From an uncultured Chloroflexota bacterium (GTDB taxonomy: Bacteria; Chloroflexota; Dehalococcoidia; UBA2247; RBG-13-53-26), in NCBI GenBank assembly GCA_937860285.1, contig CALMBS010000120.1, positions 1 to 11,134 of the forward strand: a stretch of 11,134 bases of DNA. The letters are read 5' to 3'. The position numbers and the translations under genes are program-made. Under the pieces are notes generated by a model. That model saw nothing but the letters and a program-made list of their open reading frames with translations. It was not told the origin of the DNA and did no database searches. The number at the start of each line of letters is the position of its first letter. The first letter of the stretch is position 1. This document shows positions 1 to 6,528 of this stretch, piece by piece.

Positions 1-548
1 TCGGCCTCACTCTCCTTCTGGGGCTTGCTGTTTCTCTCGCGCCAGAGACCCCGCCTGTCCCGGACCCGGGCGTCCGTCCTGATGAGCGCAGTCGCCGCGC
101 GCCGGATCTCCTCGCTCCCCATGCCGCCGCCGCAGTAGATCACACCTCCGGGCTTCAGCACCCGGTACAGCTCCCGCAGAGCGCCCGGGCGGTCTTCCCA
201 GAAGAAGACGGAGCCGCGGCTCACTATAAGGTCGAAGTGGTCATCCTCAAAGGGTATGTCATGGACGTCTGCCGTCACGGTCGTGATACGTTCAGTCAAC
301 CCCGCCTGGGCGACGTTCCGGTCCGCAAGGGCGGTCATCTCCGGGTCCACATCCAGAGAGGCTATCTTCAGGTCCGTGATGGAGGCCAGGGCGATGGCCA
401 TGGAACCCGGCCCCGAGCCCGCGTCGAGGCAGCGCCCGGCGGCGATCCCGTATTTCTGCACCACATGGCGGGCGATGGCGGGATACACCCTGGCGAAGGC
501 CACCCCGGCGGTCAGGTCCATCTGCTGCGGGCTGGTCACCGGCTTCAT
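1..548 (-). CDS. Class I SAM-dependent methyltransferase, C-terminus cut by the window edge
   Basis: A methyltransferase of the UbiE/Methyltransf_11 type, open at the left edge (182 codons visible). The protein begins MKPVTSPQQMDLTAG. SAM-binding motif I is DAGSGPG at residues 42-48, followed by an acidic strand end (SLDVDPEM) that would hold the ribose, then a DVHDIPFEDDHFDLIVSRGS motif II-like stretch and LYRVLKPGG, the usual post-motif helix and strand. The ATG overlaps the TGA of the upstream DUF364 gene (ATGA), so the two are translationally coupled and this is the last visible gene of the importer operon. The substrate cannot be read from sequence. The operon suggests a small molecule or metal chelate handled with the importer, but methylation of an unrelated target is equally possible. 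Family assignment is firm; function is open. Confidence 0.88.
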   Translation of the reverse strand, partial: MKPVTSPQQMDLTAGVAFARVYPAIARHVVQKYGIAAGRCLDAGSGPGSMAIALASITDLKIASLDVDPEMTALADRNVAQAGLTERITTVTADVHDIPFEDDHFDLIVSRGSVFFWEDRPGALRELYRVLKPGGVIYCGGGMGSEEIRRAATALIRTDARVRDRRGLWRERNSKPQKESEA

Positions 549-1300
549 CTCTGCATCACCTTGAAGGCTATCTCGCCGGGACAGACCCTGCTCTCCAGCA
601 TGCCGCCGCTCTGGCTCAGCTTGTTCAGGATGGCCTGCGCGTTGGTCACCACTGCCCCGGCCAGCATGTGAGCGCCGTAGTCGAACAGCACCTCCGACAT
701 AACCGTGCTCGGTCCCAGGACGATGGTGTAGGGGTTGCCCTGCCGGGCCAGCGCCAGGAACCGCTCCAGGGACTTGTTGATGAGCGTGGAACCGGTGACC
801 ACCAGCAGGTCGCAGTCCGGGATGACGTAGTCGGCCGCCGATTCCGGCAGGACACGCCGTCCGGGGTCTATCTGCTCTTGGCCAAGCTCAAGCACATAGA
901 GCTCCCTGGCCGCCGATCGCAGCGCGTCAGCAAAGGGGAAGGCCCCCACCATCACCACCCTGGCCCCGGCGCCCCTCTCCAGGATGATCTCGCGGGCATT
1001 GATATCGTCATTGCCGGGTGGAGGGGGCGTCATGGCCAGGATGGCGGCGCAGCCGATGCTGGCCTCGACCAGGTTCCAGGACTGGGCATAATCGGCCAGG
1101 TCCAGCGTCGTCATTCCGATCAGGTTGCCCATGTTCCGGGTATAGTTGCCGTGCCTGACCGGGATACCATAGGTCTTGGCCAGGCCGCAGTACTTGCCAT
1201 GGACCGCCGTCCAGGACACTCCGACCCGAACGTCCCTGGCCGGCCCGGAGTTGGCGGCGGCCGCCGCGATCAGGTCATCTATCAGTCCGCTCCGGCGCAT
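545..1300 (-). CDS. DUF4213/DUF364 putative heavy-metal chelation protein (operon copy)
   Basis: A 251-aa protein. Its N-terminal part (DVRVGVSWTAVHG, then TTLDLADYAQSWNLVEASIGCAAILA) resembles DUF4213. Its C-terminal part (VVMVGAFPFADALR, LPESAADYVIPDCDLLVVTGSTLIN, TIVLGPSTVMSEVLFDYGAHMLAGAVV) is DUF364, a Rossmann-like fold annotated as putative heavy-metal chelation. The family is known structurally from a Desulfitobacterium protein but has no proven reaction. I chose the ATG at 1300 because it lies 4 bases past the stop of the ATPase-FmdE gene and has a GGAG upstream (GGAGAAGTGACGAG). An in-frame start 14 codons further upstream would overlap that gene. Its stop overlaps the methyltransferase start. 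The protein is probably cytosolic and may handle the metal or cofactor delivered by the importer (inference). Confidence 0.85.
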   Translation of the reverse strand: MRRSGLIDDLIAAAAANSGPARDVRVGVSWTAVHGKYCGLAKTYGIPVRHGNYTRNMGNLIGMTTLDLADYAQSWNLVEASIGCAAILAMTPPPPGNDDINAREIILERGAGARVVMVGAFPFADALRSAARELYVLELGQEQIDPGRRVLPESAADYVIPDCDLLVVTGSTLINKSLERFLALARQGNPYTIVLGPSTVMSEVLFDYGAHMLAGAVVTNAQAILNKLSQSGGMLESRVCPGEIAFKVMQR

Positions 1301-1304
1301 CTCG

Positions 1305-1859
1305 TCACTTCTCCATCTCTGCGTAATAGGTGCCTCCGGCACAACCGCGGCACAGCATCCTGCCGTCCCTCACCACCTCCCTGCCGTCCATGACTCCTTC
1401 CCCACAGGCGGCACAGATGACCCTGGTCTTGGGAGGGCCCGGCAGGTCCGTGTCAGGCACGTGCATGGCCACCTCACGAAGGGCCACCAGCTCACTGTCC
1501 GGAGTCCGGGAGATCCTGCGGACCATCTCCTCCATTGACTCATCGGCAGGGCCGCGGTCCCTGACTGTGGCGCGCACCGCTTTGCCGGAATCCAGATTGA
1601 CGAAAGTCGCTGCCAGCTTCCCGTAGTCCACGTGCTTGAGGGAGCGATGCCCCAGCGAACATCCGGTAGTGGTCTGGACGGCATCGGTCATGCAGCGGTC
1701 CATCTCCACGTAGACTACGAGGTTCTTGTTCTTCTCGCTGGGGTCCAGTCCCAGGGACTTCATGGCGGCCAGGGATATCCTGGTGCCCAGCGCGATACCG
1801 CCGCAGACATGGCCGTGGGCCTCGCCCGCCTTCTTCAGGTAGAACTCAAAATCGCTCAT
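1305..1859 (-). other. Possible separately translated FmdE-family product from an internal start
   Basis: Inside the fused ATPase-FmdE frame, an ATG at 1859 is preceded by AGGAGG (1869-1864) with a CACC spacer. This is a stronger ribosome-binding site than the one at the start of the whole gene. Initiation here would give a 184-aa protein equal to a complete stand-alone FmdE: HGHVCGG at residues 15-21, Cys56, TGC at 65-67, and zinc-ribbon cysteines at 149, 152, 170 and 173. The sequence shows the site directly. Whether it is used in addition to the fusion cannot be told from the DNA. A simple reading is that two once-separate genes lost the stop between them while the second kept its own start signal. 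Confidence 0.5.
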
Positions 1860-2687
1860 GGTGCCTCCTGATACTGAGATTTTCGTGCTATCCATGGCCG
1901 GCTGGCAGTCGGCCACCGGCACGCACACCTTTCTGTTCACCCCCGAATCCACATTCACGACCTTCACCCGGATGTCATAGACCTGTTCCAGGTTGCCGTC
2001 GGTGATGACCGCATCCGGCGTTCCCACGTCGATGAACTCGCCCCGCTTCATCAGCGCCACCTTGCTGGACACCAGGAAGGCATGGTCGGGGAAATGCGAT
2101 GTCATGATGATGGGCAGGCCAGTGGCTGCCAGGCGGTCCACGATGCTCAGCAGCCTGACCTGATTGCCGAAATCCAGGTGAGAGGTGGGCTCGTCCAGCA
2201 GAAGGAGGGCGGGGTCCTGGGCCAGTACCCTGGCGAAGATTACCAGCTGTCTTTCCCCGCCGCTCAGCTGCGTATAGGGCTTGTCCCTCAAGTGGCAAAT
2301 CCCCATGGTCTCCAGGGACTCCTCCGCGATCTTCACATCGCGGCGCCCCGGCGATGCCAGCAGGCCTAGGTGAGGCGCCCTGCCGGTCACCACGGTGTCC
2401 AGCACGCTGAACGGAAAGACCGGCTGGTGTAGCTGCGGCACATAGCCGATGTGCCTGGCTATCTCGACCCTGGGAAGTGTCGACATGTCCCGACCGTTCA
2501 ATGCCACATTCCCGGTACCGATCTTGATCAGCCTGTTCAGGCACTTCAGCAACGTGGTCTTGCCGCAGCCGTTAGGGCCGAGGATGGACATCACCTCCCC
2601 GTCCTCGAGGGAGAAGCTGACGTCCCTGAAACCGCTGGCCCTGTCGCTGTCATAGTGAAATCCAGCCCGGGACACTGTCAGCTTCAT
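1305..2687 (-). CDS. FecE-type ABC ATPase fused in frame to an FmdE-family metal-binding domain
   Basis: A 460-aa open frame with two parts. Residues 1 to about 262 are a complete ABC ATPase of the iron-siderophore/cobalamin/molybdate class: Walker A GPNGCGKT (37-44), Q-loop near YVPQ (82-85), signature LSGGERQ (141-147), Walker B LLLLDE (161-166), D-loop SHLD and H-loop His198. Residues 277-460 are an FmdE/FwdE-like domain with HGHVCGG, a Cys in DRCMTDAV, TTGCSLGHR, and a C-terminal zinc ribbon CAAC...CRGC. There is no stop between the parts. The linker contains AGGAGG four bases before the Met277 codon (ATG at 1859), so the FmdE part could also be made separately. The start at 2687 forms an ATGA overlap with the permease stop; a GTG at 2693 is an alternative. 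The ATPase energises the neighbouring permease. FmdE proteins are associated with molybdenum/tungsten formylmethanofuran dehydrogenase operons, so a metal-handling role is plausible. Confidence 0.9.
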   Translation of the reverse strand: MKLTVSRAGFHYDSDRASGFRDVSFSLEDGEVMSILGPNGCGKTTLLKCLNRLIKIGTGNVALNGRDMSTLPRVEIARHIGYVPQLHQPVFPFSVLDTVVTGRAPHLGLLASPGRRDVKIAEESLETMGICHLRDKPYTQLSGGERQLVIFARVLAQDPALLLLDEPTSHLDFGNQVRLLSIVDRLAATGLPIIMTSHFPDHAFLVSSKVALMKRGEFIDVGTPDAVITDGNLEQVYDIRVKVVNVDSGVNRKVCVPVADCQPAMDSTKISVSGGTMSDFEFYLKKAGEAHGHVCGGIALGTRISLAAMKSLGLDPSEKNKNLVVYVEMDRCMTDAVQTTTGCSLGHRSLKHVDYGKLAATFVNLDSGKAVRATVRDRGPADESMEEMVRRISRTPDSELVALREVAMHVPDTDLPGPPKTRVICAACGEGVMDGREVVRDGRMLCRGCAGGTYYAEMEK

Positions 2688-3742
2688 GCCCACCCCTTCT
2701 CGCTCCTGTTCAGCAAGTAGACGAAGAACGGCGCGCCGACGATGGCGGTGAGGATGCCTATGGGTATCTCTATGCTGGCTGCCACCCGGCAGATGTCGTC
2801 AATCACCAGGAGGTAGGCAGCCCCGAGCAGGAGGCTTACCGGCAGCAGTCTCTGATGGTTCGGGCCCACCAGCATGCGGCCGACATGGGGGATCACCAGG
2901 CCCACCCACCCGATCGTGCCGCTGATACAGACCGCGGAAGCCGTTATGGCGGTGGAGCACACGATGACTATGGCCCGCAGGCGGCCGGTGTCCACCCCGA
3001 GGGCTATGGCCTCCTCTTCTCCCATCGAAAGAACGTTGAAGCGCCAGCGGATGAGCAGCAGCACGACGATGCCACCCACCATGGGGATGCTGGCAAAGAG
3101 CAGGTCGCGCATGTTCACCGCAGCCAGGCTGCCCATGAGCCAGTAGGTGATCGCGGGCAGCTGGTCTACCGGGTCAGCGACGTACTTCATCAGGGAAAGG
3201 AGGGCGCCAAAGAGGGCGCTGATGGCCATCCCCGCCAGGATGAGGCTCAGGGTGGGATTGCCTTTGACCATCTTGCTCACGACGTAGGAGATGCCGACGG
3301 CCGCGATGGCGCCGGCGAAGGCCGATGCCTGTATGGCCACTATGTTTCCCGAGAGCAGGATGGCGGAGGCGGCGCCGAATCCGGCGCCCAGGCTGACCCC
3401 GAGTATGTCGGGGGATACCAGGGGGTTGCGGAAGAGGCCCTGGAAGGAGGCGCCTGCCAGTGACAGGCTGGCGCCCACCAGCATGGCCGCCAGGATCCTG
3501 GGCAGCCGTATCTGGGTCACCACCGTGTCCAGGATTTCCGGCCAGGTGTGGTCCATCGGCATGACGTGAGAGGCCAGAACCCTGACCACATCTATGGGAG
3601 AGATGGGGTATCTGCCCACCGCGAAGGAGAGGATGAAGAGTGCGGCCAGTACCACGGCCAGCACCACGGCGGCAGACACCCCACCCATCCCTCTGAAGCG
3701 GATGGGGCCAAACCTGTTCTGTCTCAGGCTGACCTTGGCCAC
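2684..3742 (-). CDS. FecCD/BtuC-family ABC importer permease
   Basis: A 352-aa integral membrane protein of the FecCD family, of the usual length. The N-terminal helix (VVLAVVLAALFILSFAVG) is followed by the family hallmark RLPRILAAMLVGASLSLAGASFQGLFRNPLVSPDILGVSLGAGFGA, about ten hydrophobic segments in all, and the late SGTIGWVGLVIPHVGRMLVGPNH motif that contacts the ATPase. It forms the inner-membrane channel, probably as a homodimer, of an importer for a siderophore, corrinoid, heme or oxyanion. The start is a GTG at 3742, 15 bases after the binding-protein stop; an internal Met at residue 19 is an alternative. Its stop overlaps the ATPase start. Only one permease gene is present, as in BtuC- and MolB-type systems. 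Confidence 0.93.
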   Translation of the reverse strand: MAKVSLRQNRFGPIRFRGMGGVSAAVVLAVVLAALFILSFAVGRYPISPIDVVRVLASHVMPMDHTWPEILDTVVTQIRLPRILAAMLVGASLSLAGASFQGLFRNPLVSPDILGVSLGAGFGAASAILLSGNIVAIQASAFAGAIAAVGISYVVSKMVKGNPTLSLILAGMAISALFGALLSLMKYVADPVDQLPAITYWLMGSLAAVNMRDLLFASIPMVGGIVVLLLIRWRFNVLSMGEEEAIALGVDTGRLRAIVIVCSTAITASAVCISGTIGWVGLVIPHVGRMLVGPNHQRLLPVSLLLGAAYLLVIDDICRVAASIEIPIGILTAIVGAPFFVYLLNRSEKGWA

Positions 3743-3757
3743 AGTACCTGTCGCTTC

Positions 3758-4846
3758 TTATCCCGGGTTGGCCAGGAGACCGGCCAGCTCCTCGTCCGAC
3801 AAGTCATAGTGGAAGAAGCTGCTGTAGAACTCCTTCACTTTGGCTTCGAGGTCCAGGTCCGTGGTCCTGTCCGGGTACAGCTTGTTCACCATCCAGTACA
3901 TGCCGACAATCTGACAGGGGCCCGGCGGGCCATCGAACCAGGAAAGCGGGTTGTCCGGCCGGATGGAGACCTGACCGCTGCTCACGGCGCGGAGCTGCTT
4001 CCATATGGAGTCGTTCATGATCGTCTGGTAGAGCGCCGTCTGGCTGCCCCGCCCGATGATGATCATGTCGGGGTCCCACAGTGCGATCTGCTCGAGGGAG
4101 GTCTCGGCCATGCCGTACCCGGGCTTCAGGGTGACGTTGGCCACGTTTGTGCCGCCGCAGAAGGCCAGGAGCCGGGTGTGCATCGATCCGGCAGGGTCGG
4201 TGCTGAGGCCGTTCTTGCCTTCGGCGTAGTAGACTGTCACCTTGTCAGCATCCGGGATATCCGAGACCACTTCGTCCACGTAGTCCATGGCATCGTCGTA
4301 GTACTTGATGAGCTTCTCTGCCTGCTTCTTCGCTCCCAGCAGGTCGCCCAGGAAGCGGATCTCATCCTCATACCCCGTCAGGGCATCGTCGGCGTAGTTG
4401 GTTGATTCCTCGCCGGCACGGACACCCACCACCGGAATACTGCCGAACTTCTCCTGTCGTTCCGAGATGTTGGCCTGGGTGCCTTCCAGGATGATGTCGG
4501 GCTCGGCGGCGATGAAGGTCTCGTAGTTGCCGGTCTGCGTGCCGAACCAGCCGCCGACCACAGGGAGGCTGCTGTATTCTTCAGGCACGAGCGGCGGATT
4601 GCCGTTGAACGTGAAGCTGAGTCCGGCGAGCTTCTCGGGGGCAATCAGGTATACGAGCTCCATTTCGATGGGCCCGGACGTCAGCACGCGGTTGATGGTG
4701 GTGGGGACGGTCAGCTCGCGCCCGTACATGTCGGTGATGACCCTGGTGGTTCCGCTGGATGAGGTGTCCTGGCCGCAGCCGGCGAGGCTGGCCGTCAGCA
4801 CCAGGCCAATGAGCCATAGCGATAACGCTTTCAGTCTGTTCTTCAC
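3758..4846 (-). CDS. Lipoprotein substrate-binding protein of a FecB/BtuF/MolA-type importer
   Basis: A 362-aa extracytoplasmic binding protein. A basic start (MKNRLK), a hydrophobic segment and the lipobox LAGC (residues 21-24) mark it as a lipoprotein anchored through Cys24. The mature part opens with TRVITDMYGRELTVPTTINRVL, the typical strand of TroA/FepB-like class III proteins, and ends with a C-terminal lobe containing RPDNPLSWFDGPPG. A (P)xSWFDxPPx motif recurs in a subgroup of these proteins. The GTG start at 4846 has GGAG six bases upstream; the nearby ATG at 4851 is out of frame and stops after two codons. It is the first gene of the importer operon and sits behind the long structured leader. 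The ligand is not readable from sequence; molybdate/tungstate or a metal chelate fits the setting best. Confidence 0.9.
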   Translation of the reverse strand: MKNRLKALSLWLIGLVLTASLAGCGQDTSSSGTTRVITDMYGRELTVPTTINRVLTSGPIEMELVYLIAPEKLAGLSFTFNGNPPLVPEEYSSLPVVGGWFGTQTGNYETFIAAEPDIILEGTQANISERQEKFGSIPVVGVRAGEESTNYADDALTGYEDEIRFLGDLLGAKKQAEKLIKYYDDAMDYVDEVVSDIPDADKVTVYYAEGKNGLSTDPAGSMHTRLLAFCGGTNVANVTLKPGYGMAETSLEQIALWDPDMIIIGRGSQTALYQTIMNDSIWKQLRAVSSGQVSIRPDNPLSWFDGPPGPCQIVGMYWMVNKLYPDRTTDLDLEAKVKEFYSSFFHYDLSDEELAGLLANPG

Positions 4847-4890
4847 TCCATGCTCCGTTCTTTTGTCATTCAGAATTGTGGTGGCCGCTG

Positions 4891-4902
4891 TGTGATCTCA
4901 CA
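4891..4902. repeat. Short inverted repeat TGTGA-TC-TCACA before the binding-protein gene
   Basis: A perfect 5-bp inverted repeat with a 2-bp centre, about 45 bases upstream of the binding-protein start. It could be an operator or an RNA hairpin with the AGAU loop. The half-sites resemble CRP-type ones but the spacing is far too short for CRP. No function can be assigned. Confidence 0.35.
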
Positions 4903-4921
4903 TCGGGTGTCACGGACCCAT

Positions 4922-5031
4922 CGCTCTATCTCCTTTTCCGATCGGGAGACACTACCGTTTCCAGTAGTGCCGTTGATCCGCCAGAGGCGGATACCGGCTG
5001 TTCGCCATGGACCGCTCTTTAGGCGAAACAG
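4922..5031 (-). ncRNA. Structured leader RNA, downstream copy (candidate Moco/Tuco-like riboswitch)
   Basis: Read on the minus strand, this element has four helices in series. The first pairs 5031-5022 with 5006-4998 and carries CCUAAA at the start of its loop and CAUGG at the end, like an 11-nt GNRA-tetraloop receptor. The second pairs 4992-4986 with 4982-4976. The third is an eight-pair stem around 4969-4950 with one wobble and a GAAA loop. The fourth pairs UCUCC (4949-4945) with GGAGA (4933-4929). GGAAAAGGAGA contains a Shine-Dalgarno sequence eight bases before an ATG (4921) that reads only four codons. The element lies about 75 bases upstream of the binding-protein start and shares its design with the copy at 5223-5328. 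Naming it Moco/Tuco is inference from the receptor, tetraloop and gene context; I could not align it to the family model. Confidence 0.6.
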
Positions 5032-5163
5032 CTTTTGGAGAGACTGCCCTCGAGTGGCGTCCTGGTCAATTTGCTGTCAGCATGGTCGCCCGCGCTGCGG
5101 ACCCTTCACGTGATCGCCATCGCCAGCGCCCCCGGATGAAGGCGGCCAAGCTCACTTGAGGGC

Positions 5164-5198
5164 AAAAGAAGAGCGCCGTGTCAGAACATGACAGGCGC
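5164..5198 (-). terminator. Intrinsic terminator (attenuator) between the two structured leader copies
   Basis: On the minus strand, GCGCC-TGTCA (5198-5189) pairs with TGACA-GGCGC (5183-5173) around a five-base loop, with a single bulged base. This is a ten-pair GC-rich stem, followed at once by TCTTCTTTT (5172-5164). That is the classic form of a Rho-independent terminator in this orientation; the plus strand lacks a T tract. It stands after the first RNA copy and before the second, so it could cut off transcription before the importer genes. From there to 5032 I see no other structure. Confidence 0.65.
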
Positions 5199-5222
5199 AC
5201 GCACGGGTTGACCTCTGCTCAT
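5181..5222 (-). CDS. Possible 13-aa leader peptide overlapping the attenuator
   Basis: ATG at 5222 with AGGAG six bases upstream (5233-5229) begins a 13-codon frame, MSRGQPVRAPVMF, ending in TGA at 5181. The Shine-Dalgarno sequence is the 3' tail of the upstream structured RNA, and the last codons form the ascending arm and loop of the terminator stem. A ribosome on this frame would therefore disrupt the terminator. The peptide shows no run of one amino acid, so classical amino-acid attenuation is unlikely. It might instead be the stump of a gene once controlled by this element. Confidence 0.4.
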   Translation of the reverse strand: MSRGQPVRAPVMF

Positions 5223-5328
5223 TTCGCTCTCCTTTCCAACGGGAGGTGCGGGCATTTCTCCCCGCGCCCTCGGGACTTTCGTCCACCGTCTGTCCGCCAT
5301 GTCCATCGCGGGATTTAGGCCGGAGCAG
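5223..5328 (-). ncRNA. Structured leader RNA, upstream copy (candidate Moco/Tuco-like riboswitch)
   Basis: The minus-strand RNA opens with CUGCUCCGGCC (5328-5318) pairing to GGCGGACAG (5298-5290) with two bulges. As in the other copy, the loop begins CCUAAA and closes with CAUGG. Next come GGAC-GAAA-GUCC (5284-5273), a perfect GNRA-capped hairpin, and GCGGG/CCCGC (5265-5248). The conserved 3' block CCUCCCGUUGGAAAGGAGA (5246-5228) matches UCUCCCGAUCGGAAAAGGAGA of the downstream copy. The receptor stems differ in sequence between copies but keep their pairing, which is what selection on structure predicts. It begins about 30 bases after the predicted transcription start and leads directly into the 13-codon ORF and terminator. 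A GNRA tetraloop with its receptor occurs in Moco RNAs, and the operon context fits, but the family name is an inference. Confidence 0.6.
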
Positions 5329-5366
5329 ATCGAAGAGTCGGACCTGGGGCCGATTTCCTGACTAAT

Positions 5367-5396
5367 ATGTTACCGTTGAGCGGGCCGTCGGGTCAA
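5367..5396 (-). promoter_or_regulatory. Sigma70-like promoter for the importer leader RNA
   Basis: On the minus strand, TTGACC (5396-5391) is followed after 18 bases by TAACAT (5372-5367). The -35 matches five of six consensus positions and the -10 four of six. Transcription would start near 5360, about 30 bases before the first structured element and about 515 bases before the binding-protein gene. It lies in the gap after the second DUF364 gene, so the importer operon need not depend on read-through. Confidence 0.5.
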
Positions 5397-5410
5397 ACTC
5401 GATGGTCGCC

Positions 5411-5426
5411 CCGGGCTTCCGCCCGG
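5411..5426 (-). other. GC-rich hairpin after the second DUF364 gene
   Basis: CCGGGC and GCCCGG form a six-pair stem with a GGAA loop on the minus strand, about 70 bases after the DUF364 stop. No T tract follows, so it is not a convincing intrinsic terminator. It may protect the 3' end of the DUF364 transcript. Confidence 0.3.
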
Positions 5427-5494
5427 CCCGGGATGAGAATGCAGGACAAGTCCGGAGGGCTGGCTCTTTCGCGGCCCTCGAATCCACAAGGCTG

Positions 5495-6244
5495 TCACAG
5501 GCATATTGTCTCGAAGTCCATATGCTTCTTGAGGATCATAGTACCTCCGCCTTCAGAGACAATCCTCTCGACAGCTGCTGCATCTTTGACCCAGGCGCCG
5601 GCAATATGAGTCACAGGAGTCCCGTCAAAAACGGGCGGGCACATTATGGATGAAGGGCCGAGAATGACCACCGCCCGCGGCTCAACGAGACCAGCCAGCA
5701 ACTCGTCCAGAGTGCCCGTGACAATGGTGGTTCCAGTGATGATGGCCACACTGCACGCCGCGAGCAACGGTCTTCCGTCCTCAGGAGACAGGGTGCCTGG
5801 CGTGGATGTCTTGAGCTCCAGTATGTCCAGCTTGCAGCCTGTCATTCTTGTTGCTGGAATCAGCGGGCCGAAATACCCAACCATGGCCACACGATCCGCA
5901 GCCTTGATTCTGACGATATCCAACACGTCTCCAGTAGTGGCCCTGGGGCGCGGAAGACTGGCCACGAGAGCATTGGCTGTAGCCAGTCCTACGGATCTTG
6001 ACAGAGGATTGCTACTCTCCAGCATCTCCAGGAGGTCGAGAGACGTACTCCCGGCCAGAGTGCCTGCTCTGTTCTCGCGGGTGCAGCTTTCGGAAACGCT
6101 CCCGGCTGTCCAGGCCAGTCCGATGCTGCCATTGTCAAGCCGGACACTGGTGAATCCAACTCCTATGCGGACATCTGCGACACTCAGTCCTTTGGATACG
6201 GGCCTGAGACAGTCAATTGCCCTCTCTCGAATAGAACGATTCAC
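5495..6244 (-). CDS. DUF4213/DUF364 putative heavy-metal chelation protein (upstream paralogue)
   Basis: A 249-aa protein, close in length to its paralogue at 545-1300. Shared landmarks are ADVRIGVGFTSVRL near the N-terminus, TSLDLLEMLESSNPLSRSVGLATANAL (compare the operon copy's TTLDLADYAQSWNLVEASIGCAAILA), then RVAMVGYFGPLI, LPSP-like LSPEDGRPLLAACSVAIITGTTIVTGTLDELL and AVVILGPSSIMCPPVFDGTPVTHIAGAWV. I chose GTG at 6244 because AGGAG lies nine bases upstream and its length matches the paralogue; longer frames upstream lack family similarity. It precedes the importer leader but is separated from it by about 100 bases and a new promoter. The two copies are clearly diverged, so they may bind different ligands or form a heteromer (inference). 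Confidence 0.85.
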   Translation of the reverse strand: MNRSIRERAIDCLRPVSKGLSVADVRIGVGFTSVRLDNGSIGLAWTAGSVSESCTRENRAGTLAGSTSLDLLEMLESSNPLSRSVGLATANALVASLPRPRATTGDVLDIVRIKAADRVAMVGYFGPLIPATRMTGCKLDILELKTSTPGTLSPEDGRPLLAACSVAIITGTTIVTGTLDELLAGLVEPRAVVILGPSSIMCPPVFDGTPVTHIAGAWVKDAAAVERIVSEGGGTMILKKHMDFETICL

Positions 6245-6432
6245 AGTCTGTTGCTCCTCTCGCCACATACTGATGCCGACAGACCAAGATCGTGGCAGGC
6301 CCACAGTGCCCGCCAACCGATGCCATCGGACTGACCCGTGGTGCCTGATGTCTCTCACCGGTGTACGAAGGATCAGTCTGCGCATGACCTGCTTGCCTTA
6401 GAGTATGCCGATTGCCTCCTCGACACGCAAAT

Positions 6433-6528
6433 ACCACCAAGGAGCAGGCAGAGAACCTGAAGCTCAAGGAAGGTTCTGACGCCTACGCCGTCATCAAGGC
6501 TTCCAGCGTGATGATCGCCACGGACTAA
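6433..6528 (+). pseudogene. 3' fragment of a molbindin-like TOBE/Mop-domain gene
   Basis: The frame reads TTKEQAENLKLKEGSDAYAVIKASSVMIATD and then stops at 6526-6528. This is the characteristic C-terminal half of a TOBE/Mop molybdate-binding domain (AENLGLKEGDEVYAVIKASDVMI type), found in molbindins, ModE and ModC. Upstream codons in this frame do not continue the domain, and I see no start codon with a ribosome site, so the 5' part is missing. Such domains bind molybdate or tungstate oxyanions in the cytosol. Its position next to the DUF364/importer locus suggests that a molybdate-related gene once lay here and was cut by a rearrangement. The stretch from 6245 up to this fragment shows nothing else I recognise. 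Confidence 0.7.

Noticed and set aside
3548..4405. 285-codon plus-strand open frame
   Set aside because: It is antisense to the binding protein and permease, composed of His/Val/Gly-rich shadow sequence with no family motif.
5181..5222. Leader ORF as the start of an IS transposase
   Set aside because: The short N-terminus is vaguely like some transposase starts, but no further codons in any frame continue the similarity and no IS ends are visible around it.
4860..5340. Cobalamin or c-di-GMP-I riboswitch as the identity of the leader
   Set aside because: I see no B12 box or the expected cobalamin core. CUCCGGCCUAAA recalls the c-di-GMP-I receptor hairpin, but here the receptor comes before the GNRA hairpin and the CUCCCG...GGAAAGGAG block is foreign to that family.
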